Positions 11,470 to 21,246 of a stretch of 64,000 bases of DNA are shown piece by piece; within the stretch, counting starts at the first letter, position 1, and the number at the start of each line of letters is the position of its first letter. The notes under the pieces are model-generated. The model searched no databases and was not told the origin of the DNA. It saw nothing but the letters and a program-made list of their open reading frames with translations. This stretch comes from Siderastrea siderea. Lineage: Eukaryota; Cnidaria; Anthozoa; Scleractinia; Rhizangiidae. The stretch is from positions 16,261,453 through 16,325,452 of the forward strand of contig OZ034978.1 of assembly GCA_964030785.1 (NCBI GenBank). Direction: 5' to 3'. A program made the position numbers and the translations under genes.

Positions 11470-11720
11470 ATCCAAATCCCTCTATCCCCCATACTAATTA
11501 CTAATTTATTATTTCTAGAGCGCTTTATACTAAGGCTCTAAAGTCGACCTTAACAAGAAATATCGTAAAATGATAAATAAAAACGAATAAAAGACTTTGC
11601 TAGCAATTAAATCGAAAAATCTTGTCTTGACATTAGACAAAAAGCTAACCTCGGGTTAGGGTTAGGGTTAGGGTTAGGGTTAGAGTTAAGGCTGTTTTTG
11701 TGCGAGCGACAGTGAAGCAA
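11470..11720 (+). repeat. Insertion containing interstitial telomeric repeats
   Basis: Five consecutive perfect GGGTTA units occupy 11653-11682 and decay at the end (GAGTTA). TTAGGG is the usual metazoan, including cnidarian, telomere repeat. The surrounding ~250 bp have no counterpart in the inverted arm at 16.2-17.6 kb. AGTCGACC occurs near both ends (about 11541 and 11720). Confidence 0.65.
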
Positions 11721-12121
11721 GTCGACCCTGATTAGTACTTGCTGGTTAGAAATTGCTTAGTGTTCAATTATTATTTTATGGATTCTAAAACATGTTTTCT
11801 ACTCTTCCACTGAAAGCAAAAGAATCGATTTCCATTTTCTTGTCATTATATGTTGATTGAAGAAATTGTTGTTTCGAGATCACTGGCTTTGGCATGAATG
11901 ACGTTATCTTAGATAATATATATACTTCATGGTAAAGATAATACTTAAAGTATTTAAGACAGCGAGCTTGTTTGCTACTTGTTTGTGAAAGAAAATATTA
12001 AGGAAGCGTCCTCTCTTATGCTACTCTCAAGCCAAAATAGATACCAATTGCCAAATTAATCTGTTTCTTTGTGAAACAACTGCAACAAAGTCTAACATGT
12101 CAATAAAGAAATATGAATAGA

Positions 12122-12467
12122 GGCCCGGGCTGAAATTTCGGACCGCCCACCGTGCTGAAGTTTTGTTGCGATTACATGGCGAATTTCAGCTCGGGAGCAA
12201 TGTTAAAAATTGGCGGGAAAATTTGCAGAAAAGCATTTTACATGCTTTTTTGTGCACAACTAAAGAGGTGCGCATGCCCAAATTCAAATGTCAGCCCGGG
12301 CTAAAATTTGTATGCGATTACGTGAGGTTTTTCAGCTCGTTTGACCGGGCTGAAACTCTCTTCATGTATATCACAAACGTCTTTTTCAAAAGATTTGTTC
12401 AGGAAGCCGAGCTGAAATCTCAGCCCCGGCTAACCGGGCTGAAATTTGCCAGGTAATTGGCCCCTGA
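12122..12467. repeat. Nonautonomous repeat built of GGGCTGAAATTT modules
   Basis: The motifs CCGGGCTGAAATTT, CAGCTCGG and GCGATTAC(A/G)TG recur in both orientations through the segment. The right end reads GCCAGGTAATTGGCCCCTGAG. Its complement resembles CTGAGGGGCCGATTACATGGCAAA at 3987, so the family has at least one other trace here. The ORF at 12163-12456 is an accident of these modules. Confidence 0.55.
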
Positions 12468-15420
12468 GAAGAATTTTAACTAGCCACTGACTCGTAGCTT
12501 TTGAAAGAAGCTACCCTACAGACTGCACGTAAACGCCTTGCCTAAATATTGAACATCGACTTAACGTGGAGCTATCCGTCTTCCTTAACAGAGGTCACTT
12601 TTGTCGCCACCGACGAGTTAGCGCTTTATCAGAGGAGCTTACAAGGAGCTTAAGAAAGACGCACGTTTAGGAGCGCGAGCTAATTTACCAAGAATTAAAA
12701 AGAAACATTTGTTTCCTTGCTAGCATAACTCCTCTGCATTTTCTTCGTATCATTGGAAACGAAAATTGCACTGGCATGTACTCAATTTCCTGGGAATGGG
12801 TTGAGCTGGTTACGCCATGAATTCTCGCAAAAAATTGAGTGAGCCTTCCAGCTTCTGCCTGTAAATGGACTGTGAGCCAGGCTGAAGCAAGAAGATGTAC
12901 CGACTGTTTTGGTTTGCACACGTTTCCATTCACTGTAAACATTTCCAGTTAAACATAGTAAACTTCTATTAGGCAAACTTGCGCGAGAACTGATTAGTTT
13001 ATACAAGCTAAAATGAAAAGGTCATTCGAATTTCTGATAGAATGCCCTTATAAAATTGCTAATGCCACAAACCAAACCTAGACCTAAAGAAAAAACCACA
13101 CGTTCAAAAGGGTGTAGTCGCTGCGAAGGTTGTTACTAAAACGATTGGACTGTTCGCTCTTACATTTATTTCTTTAACAGAAATACTGTTGTAGATTACC
13201 ATAGACTGCGTATAAGACTCACTCACTCACTCACTCACTCACTCACTCACTCACTCACTCACTCACTCACACTCACTCAGTCTCGTCACCCCCGGCGAGT
13301 CATCCATAAGGCCGCCTAAGAAAGGATAATTAACGACTTTAGAAGAGGACAAGAACCATGATAGTGCTCTTTGCATCGTTAATTTTGCGCGCTTAAGCAA
13401 CTATCCCGCCAAAATAAATTATGAAAACAAATTCACTTGAGCCTCTTACATGTAAGCTACAGATGAAAACGTGTCCTTAAGCAAACAAGGCCTATTTATA
13501 TCACTGACACCCGAAAACTAGAAGAACATAAAGGCTATGTATTTTCCACTGTGCTTTAGTGTAAGTGCGAGTGACATGGCGCTGCATAAAAAACATCAAT
13601 AGGGACTGTTTTAGTTTTTTGGGTGGGAAGGGGCGGGGAGGACAAAATAATTTTTGTTTTGATTTACTGCTCTGCCTGATATCTACAAATGTAGCAATTG
13701 ACTTACCGGTGTCTCGGCTGAGTGCACACGCGAACAAACGGGATTATTTAGAACATTAATATTTACGCGGGTGAAATAACTTTCCCGCCAGAGTTATAAG
13801 GTACTGATTGAATTATGGTCATACTTTTATTAGTATCTCTAACCACATCGATGTCATAGAAAAGTGAACTGCCTACAGTGCAAAATGCAGCCTTAATACT
13901 TGCTGACAGTTACCGAAGTGTAGAAAACCGCTCCGGCTGGAGCTAGCAGAAACGACATCGAAAACTACTTTGTTCAGTTTATTTTGGAGTGATTTAATGA
14001 CGAAACGTTTTGGCACGATTGCACTGCTTGATAACAATAAATATAGAAACCTTACAGTGACCTTTTATGTTAAGTGCACAAAACTGGCAGCACCAATAAG
14101 TATTGAAGAGCAAGAAAAAAGTTTCCAAAATGCCTATTTTTAAAGATTATCTTGACTATTTGCAGCGCCTGTTGTCACCTGTGCTCAAGAAAGAATCGTC
14201 AATCTATCCACACTGCTTTACGGGCTACATTATGGCAAACAACACAGACTTTTTGCTTCGTTGCACTTAAATGCATACTACTTATCAAAGCAGAACCGAC
14301 CAATATTTATTTGCCTTAATTATGTCAGACCCCTAAGGCGTCGGCAAGGAAAAAAGAAAACATTATTTAATGGTTTCTGTGAAGGAAGTGTTGCTTATAC
14401 CGTAGTGAGACCCCAAAAGCTTCTGTACAAACAAAGTTGCTTGACGTTTTTGCTCTATCTGTAAAGCCAGCCTGACCTAGTCGCCGCTTTTAACCTGCAA
14501 AAACCTTTGAACTCCCAACACAATAGCAATATATAAACTACACATGTAAGTGCACCGATTAACAAGTTACCTTGAATGCATCCCTTTGTTTATTATAAGG
14601 ACAATTTATAGTACGGTTAGTCTGACATGGGGGTAAGATGTGCTTGATAACTTTTACGACAACGATAAACTTGCGGCCATCAGTGTCTTTGCTGGCGGTT
14701 TTGGACAAAGAGTGTATTTAACCCGCTGAAGCGTTTAACTATCCTATTCTCTTGAATATGTTTCCCGCCAACTGACTGTGTTGAAGGACAAGCACCTCCT
14801 ACGCACTATGCCTACTGATGAAAGCATCAAGAGTATCAAGAAAGAAAGATCAAGACCAAGAAAGTCCCACTTTAAGATTCTGTGGTGTCTCTTCGGAATA
14901 GCAGGCAATGGCACCGAAATGTCCCGCAAGACATGCAAAACAATAGAATAGCTTGACATAAGCAAATGTAGAAGTCTTGATTTAACTGAGGGTTTAACTT
15001 GCAAAAGCAATCAACTCAACACCCCCCCCCCCCAAAAAAAAAAGAAAACGAAGAAAACATTGTTTCAGTCTATATTTTTCATCAACGAGTACGGACACAA
15101 CAAGGGACGCACAAAAGCCTCTTTTAAAAAGGAGGAATGCTCTAACAAGTTGTGTAATCAGTCGAGGCACCACAATCTATTCAATATGGCGTGTACTTAA
15201 TATGTCAATCAGTTGTCTATTGACAATAACTATCAGTGACGCCGCCAATTAATGGATTAGAAGCACTGGTCCTATTATAAACAATTCTGCTTGATTTCTT
15301 TTGTCAAAAGTTCTTAAATTGTTCAATAGGAGAGCTGGATCAAAGGCGCTTTTGTTATTTCCCGGAAACGGAATTATTTCAATGGACCTCCATGTGTACA
15401 CAATGCCCCACGAAAATCAC
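12468..15420. other. Intergenic spacer of the inverted duplication; (CACT)n at 13217-13268
   Basis: No gene was recognised. It contains a (CACT)n microsatellite of about 12 units at 13217-13268 and C/A homopolymer runs at 15022-15042. The 3' end holds the candidate gene 1 promoter. Confidence 0.5.
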
Positions 15421-15565
15421 CTATAAATACTGAGCGAGCCGTTTCTACTCTAGTCATTCAACAGCAGTCTTCAAAGTGAAAGGTTGTCAACGAAAACCTT
15501 CCCCTTCGGCCAGCACATCAAAGAATCCTCACAAGATCTTTGAAATCGAGAATACAATATCTGAG
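15421..15565 (+). promoter_or_regulatory. Candidate promoter and noncoding first exon of gene 1
   Basis: CTATAAATA at 15421-15429 is a good TATA box. An initiator-like TCATTCA lies ~30 bp downstream, giving a predicted start near 15456. The transcript would run to CTGAG|GTAGGG, a usable splice donor at 15566. The matching acceptor could be TTTTCTACACAG at 19359-19370, ten bases before the gene 1 ATG. A shorter copy of the first-exon start (GCAGTCTTCAGAGTGAAAGG) recurs at 17908 without a TATA box. Inference from signals only; no transcript evidence. Confidence 0.35.
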
Positions 15566-15593
15566 GTAGGGTTGCTGAGCGAATTTTTTCTTT

Positions 15594-15633
15594 TCTTCTT
15601 TCTTTCTTTCTTTCTTTCCTTCTTTCTTTCTTG
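15594..15633 (+). repeat. (TTTC)n microsatellite
   Basis: A polypyrimidine run of TTTC units just after the candidate donor of the first noncoding exon. Overlapping ORFs on both strands (poly-Phe/Ser and Lys/Glu-rich) come from this repeat and are not genes. Confidence 0.85.
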
Positions 15634-16204
15634 TGGCTTTGTAACAAGATATTGCAACATATAGCTGTGTGCAAAAATTAAGGTTCCCGCCAAAACTAAG
15701 GGACTCGAAAACATAAACTAAATAAGGTCTAGGAAGAAAAAAAAAGTAAACTAAAATCAAGATAACTTGAAATTTAAGTAATTTAGTAGTGCTTCTACTT
15801 CATGTGAATAACACTTTTTGCCTTATGATAATAATCACCCCAAACAATTGTTAAGTGCGCGCCAAAACTAAGAACTTGCTACTACTTGAGGTAATTAGTA
15901 AGGATAACATGACAAATTTAAAGTACTTGAGATTATTTTTTTTACTCGACAATTTATTCAAGAACAGTAAGACTTTTAAACTTTTCTTAGTAATTGTTTC
16001 ATTTCTGATGAAAACTTTGTATAATGCTTCGTACGCACATTCGGACACGTGCAAATTAGTTTCCTTAAAAAAAATGTGCATCCAAACCTCAACCTAGATT
16101 CACAGGCTCAGATATAATGCAGAATCTCAGCTTTGATCCCTTCAAAAGTTTATTTTATATTAAGTTTGCGGAAAAGTTTTAAGCTTTTGAGTTAAAATTT
16201 ATTG

Positions 16205-17610
16205 ATATTTCTTCATTGACATGTTAAACTTTATTGCAGTTGTTTCACAAAGAAATATATTAATTTGGCAATTTTTAAAATCTATTTTAGCTTGAAAGTA
16301 GCATAAGAGAGGACACCTCCTCAATATTTTCGTTCACAAACAAGTAGCAAACAAGCTCGCTGTGTTAAATACTTTAAGTATTATCTTAACCAAGAAGCAT
16401 ACATTATCTAAGATAACGTCTTTCTTGCCAAAGCCAGTGATCTCGAAACAACAATTTATTCAATCAAAATACGATGACAAAAAATGCCGGAAATCGATCG
16501 AGCAGAGCAGGGAAAAATATTTTAGTATTCCTAAAACAAGAATTGAACATTGAGCATTTTCTCTTACTTAGCAGGTATGGATTGTTTAACGTGCACCAAA
16601 AAATAAATGTAATAAGCAAAGACAATTCCTGCCAAAACGACAGCAACAACAATTTATAGCTCCTCAGGTTACTTAGAGTCAGCAAGGCAAAGATTTTATG
16701 AAATAACCGCTACCTGAGTCATTTTGGTAAAAAGCGCGCGAAAGTTTATGCTTGGTAAGTCATGCAGCCTCAAATGACATAAATTTTATTTAAAACTTTA
16801 AAGATGAATGTAAAATTATGTGCAACAATAACTTAGCTCGACACTGACAAATATAGAAATCTAAAAGCAAACAACTGATTACGGTACACTAACTGCATAA
16901 TACATGCTATCATGTCTTTTTCAATAGAGCGATTTACTAAACCCTTGAACGAGAATCAAATGGTCTCTGTTAAAACTAATTTATAGTCGAAGGTAAACAA
17001 GAGTGCCAAATTAATAGTTTAATTTCTAAAATCACTCTGCTTATTTTTACTTGATAACATGTGCATAATTTAAGCATATCCTCAGTCAGCCGAAACATTT
17101 TTGCTTCATTGCCGTTTCATTAAACATTCCCTCTACCGACAAACGAAAGGGTAATCACGTTAAAAAAATCTTTTTCAAACTCAGCCTTGGAATTTTGCGG
17201 GTTGGTAAACAATGGTATATTGTAATTGACTCAGTGCTATGCTTTGTTTCCCATTAAACCGGCGGCAATGGTGCCACCTTGCAATTGCAACCGCTAACCT
17301 TGGCCGCCAACTGTTACGGCTGACAGGAAACATTCCCTCTACCAACAAACGAAAGGGTAATCACGTCAAAAAATCTTATCCAAACCCAGCCTTATCGTTA
17401 AGGTAATTTTGCGGGTTGGTTAACAGTGATATATTGTAATTGGCTCAGTGCTATAATTTGTTTCCCATTAAACCGGCGGCAATGGTGCCACCTTGCAATT
17501 GCAACCGCTAACCTTGGCCGCCAACTGTTACGGGTGACAGGAAACTAGAGAGTATACTGTATGTATTAAAAGCTACGGGTTGGGTTTTGCAATTACAATT
17601 ACCATCAGTC
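16205..17610. repeat. Right arm of a large inverted duplication
   Basis: Imperfect reverse complement of 10105-12110 (see that entry for anchors). It lacks the two left-arm insertions and instead contains a tandem duplication at 17122-17541. If the proposed gene 1 first exon is right, this arm lies in its first intron. Confidence 0.7.
17122..17541 (+). repeat. Tandem duplication, 206 and 214-bp units
   Basis: Unit 1 (17122-17327) and unit 2 (17328-17541) both begin AAACATTCCCTCTACC and contain CATTAAACCGGCGGCAATGG and TTGCAACCGCTAACC. Both end near GTTACGG(C/G)TGACAGG. Unit 2 has a small insertion (TATCGTTAAGG). The inverted left arm has only one unit (about 10590-10800), so the duplication postdates the inverted copy or was lost there. 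Confidence 0.85.
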
Positions 17611-17895
17611 CAAATAGTATTAGTGGGTATATTCGATTAATCGTTTGAATTCTCAACTGACATTAAGATAGTCTAGTAGTGAGACCACCGTTTCATGGAT
17701 TGCAAGCTCTGATTCTATGGTGATAAACGAACAATTTTGGTTAGTTCGTTTACTCAAAGGCCCCTTAAATTGTCAGTAGGGAAGGGGGAGGGGGGGCGCA
17801 GGATTATTAGAAGGCACGCACTCATTAACCACTGTACTATTGGTTCCCGGACCGTCGAAAATGGCTTAACAACATTGCCCCGTTTTTTGCTTAAG

Positions 17896-18930
17896 TCATA
17901 CAACCGTGCAGTCTTCAGAGTGAAAGGTTGTTAGGTTTCGAGAAAAAATGTTCTCTTAACCATGCCCAAAATTCACAATGGTCATAGTATTGAATGGAAT
18001 CCAATTAGGTCTGTATCATACGAGTGATGAGCAAAATCGCGGGAGTCCGATTTGTTTAATCACCGCAGACTATGATTGCACATCGAATTGGACGACACGA
18101 AGTCCTGTTACCAATTAATCACATCTATAACAAAATTCGAGAAAAAAGGGAGCAAAACAAAGACAATAGTTTTAATTGCGAGATTTGTAAAATAAGAAGT
18201 AATACAAGTGCAATTTTCCCATTACAGCGCCTGCACTCTCACATACTGTCCAATTACTTAGGCATGACCCGCACGTTGTCCAGTTACACTGTCCCATTAA
18301 TGCACTAATTATATCTATAACAAAACTCTCCAATTTGATTGGCTATCACCAGCTGTATTTAAACAAATCAGACGACCGCGTTGTTTAATCTCTCACGAGT
18401 AGATTACAGACCAAATTGGACTCCACTCCTATTACGATTTTTAATCATAGTTCGTGTTAGCCAATCAGAATCGAGAGTTTTGTAATAGTTCTGACTAGTA
18501 ATGGTAATTGGACTGAGTGGAGTACAATTCAGGGAGTAATGGGGCGAGTAATAAGAAATCGACTAAGCGCGAGGACAATTTGAAACTACGAGCACGATTA
18601 CCACTGAATTGTACGACACAAAGTCCAGTTACCAATTAATTAATTGTATCTATAAAAAAATGCGAGATTAGAAAATCTACGTGCCTTTCAGGGATGTACT
18701 TTTAATTATCAGTTTTGCAAACAGTGGAGAAACACCTATAAAAAGAAACCATTTCAGTGCACCTGATTGACGCGCGTACAGCGTAGTTGTCCGATCGCAG
18801 CTATCCAGTTACAAAAAGTTCAAATTGGAAAACTTTGATTGGGCACGCACATGATCACCCAGTCCAATAACGTATCAAATAGGCCGCGGAGAACCAATCA
18901 CGATGGAGCATTTTGTTATAGATACTATTA
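17896..18930. repeat. Palindromic dispersed-repeat cluster
   Basis: 17996-18050 (GGAATCCAATTAGGTCTGTA...) is inverted at about 18385-18424 (TTACAGACCAAATTGGACTCC). A direct copy of GACACGAAGTCCTGTTACCAATTAAT (18092) recurs as GACACAAAGTCCAGTTACCAATTAAT (18614). The stretch also holds a short copy of the gene 1 first-exon start at 17896-17935. ORFs here are incidental. Confidence 0.55.
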
Positions 18931-19079
18931 ATCAAAGAATCCTCGCAAGCGATTACCTGTAGCTGTAAATCAAGAAAAGAATTGTTGCAATAGAGCTCCT
19001 CCAAACGTAAAAAATACCTAAAACTCAACCAGTCAACTATCAAAAAGCAATTCTTTTCACCCTATTGTCGAGACCCTCA

Positions 19080-19250
19080 TATTCAAAGTTTATTTAAAGT
19101 TTATTATTCAATTTTATAATTAAAATAAAAAGGACTACACTATCCCGCAAATAGCAGTGGCTAGTCTGGGCGGGTAGTGTTTGCATTAATATAGAACGAA
19201 AGAAGTCAAGTGACAAATATACATATATACTACTCATATTAAGTAGCTTG
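19080..19250 (-). mobile_element. Retroelement 3'-end copy
   Basis: On the minus strand this reads TTTGTCACTTGACTTCTT, AACACTACCCGCCCAGACTAG, GCGGGATAGTG(T/C)AGTCC, then AATAAACTTTA. The same order occurs on the plus strand at 50185-50330. Two dispersed copies with an A/T-rich ACTTT tail and AATAAA suggest the 3' end of a non-LTR retroelement. The coding part is absent in both. Confidence 0.55.
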
Positions 19251-19380
19251 CCTTTGTTCCTTTATCTTTTGCCGAAATCTTTTCTAATATTGAACTAAAA
19301 AAAGTCAAATAAATTCATAATAAAAGTTATTATACTTTTTAGTTAATCTGCTTTTACCTTTTCTACACAGACAAAGCAGA

Positions 19381-21205
19381 ATGAACAACTTTGTCGTCGG
19401 TCTGCTCCTCTGCGCATTTCTAGCTGTCAGTTATGGCGCCCCAGGCTACTTCAGAACACTTCGCGCACGTGCCTATCTTCCCTGGACGAGATATCAACAG
19501 CAGAAACGTGGTTAGTAAAATATGTACCCCGTTATTCTTTTTGCACCGTGTTCCACTGAAATATGTTTATCTTTTGGTTCCACCCTCATCTCGAGCCAAC
19601 ACTGTATACGTAAATACAGGACATTGTAATAGACACTGGAAGCTACACGTCTTCTGATTGGCTAAAACAAACCACGCCTTATCAGGATTACAAAGCATAT
19701 AAAAACAATTCGAAGATAAACTGGAACAAAACTGAAAAGGTGATTGAAAGAAAGCTTATAATTCTCTGCGGAAACTTTTGGAATGTCAAAAGATTTGAAA
19801 AACAAAAAGTAGACATAATGCCGTTTTATGGCATTAAAAATATGTTTGAAGCCTTGGTGGCCGTAAGAATGTCTTTCTTATTTTTATTTTCTTTCAAGCA
19901 ACCGTCGCTGTAAACATCCCTGCTTGCTTGAAAGCCCACAATGACTTGCGTGCTCGTCATGGATCGCCACCGCTGGCTTGGGATGCTACTCTGGCAGCGC
20001 ATGCGCAGAAGTGGGCTGATCACCTGGCTCAGATAGGACATATGGAACACGCGCATGGTCCGGGTGAAGGTGAAAATTTGTTTTGGTCTGAGAGGGGTGG
20101 CAAAGATGCCGGCACATGTGAAGATGCAGTGAAAGCCTGGTAGGTATAACAGCTATATATCATAAGTCGGTAAATTACGATCGTCCGGGTGAGTGTAATC
20201 CTGAGATGGACTGTTTGAGGTGGCATTGACTGACGTTTCGACAACCTGAGCGGAAGTCATCATCAGAGTCAAGCGAATTGTGAATCGTCATATCGTCTAT
20301 ATAGAAGTATAAGCTAGCTTCCATCATTTGTCGATGTACTTGTTTCATCGTCTTCGGCCGTCGAGTGCTCACATGTCATGGTTGTCAGGCGGCAGCTACA
20401 CGACGTTTTAAAGTCATGTGGTCTTGAGCGGAGTTTTTCAACTTTTCCGGGTTTGGGTGACTTGGATGATTAACAATTATTCACCTCAGTTTCGGTGAAT
20501 ATTCGGCGAGGTAAATATATACAACTTATCACCGACACTGAGGTGTATACCACCGCCACCACCACCACCACTGCTACCACTGCTGCTACTACGCAGTACC
20601 ACTACTACCACTGCTGCTGCTGCTCCTACTACTACTACTACCACTACCACTACCACTACCACTACCACTACCACTACCACTACCACTACCACTACCACTA
20701 CCACTACCACTGCCACTACCACTACCACAGGGCGCAGAGGAGTCATATAAGGCCTCTAACGTAGATTGGAGAGCCGAACTTGGAAGATTACCACTAATTA
20801 TCCCAATTAATCAGAAAACTACAATCCTGAATCTTTAGATCCCGAATCTTTAGATAATAATAGAATTAGGCGATATACAACTAATATGAAAGAGAAATAT
20901 ATATCCCTGTGGCGACACAGCTTTGAACATTCAAAGAAATTAGAATTTTATAAAGTTTTTAAAGATGAATACTTTACATCTGATTATTAAAACCAGCTAA
21001 GAAACTTTAATGAAAGACGAAATGTAGTGAAGTTTAGAATCAGTAATCACAATCTTATGATTGAACTAGGTCGATATAAAAGCAATTTACTACTACCACT
21101 ACTACTACCACTACTACTACTACTGCTACTACTACTACTACTACTGCTACTACTACTACTTAACCTACTTAACTGCTAATACTTAACTAACTACTGCTAC
21201 TACTA

Positions 21206-21246
<41 letters not shown>

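Larger units (their letters stand above)
10105..12110. repeat. Left arm of a large inverted duplication
   Basis: This segment is the imperfect reverse complement of 16205-17610. Anchor matches include CAAACCCAACCC (10127) with GGGTTGGGTTTTGC (17579), and the AATCATGTGCATGTT block (10850) with its inverse near 17058. GGCTGCATGAGTTACT (11263) pairs with its inverse near 16760. GATCACTGGCTTTGGCA (11879) pairs with TGCCAAAGCCAGTGATC (16428), and TCTAACATGTCAATAAAG (12091) with its inverse near 16213. Two blocks occur only in this arm: 10190-10585 and 11470-11720. No gene lies inside either arm. Confidence 0.7.

Noticed and set aside
11653..11690. Chromosome end (telomere)
   Set aside because: Only five units, flanked on both sides by tens of kilobases of ordinary sequence.
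12163..12456. 97-codon ORF at 12.2 kb
   Set aside because: Made of GGGCTGAAATTT repeat modules; no protein similarity recognised.
20029..20372. Minus-strand ORFs over gene 1 exon 2
   Set aside because: Antisense shadows of a well-supported CAP exon, no independent motif.
20486..20764. Tyr-His and poly-Val ORFs
   Set aside because: Direct translation of an ACTACC microsatellite in gene 1 intron 2.
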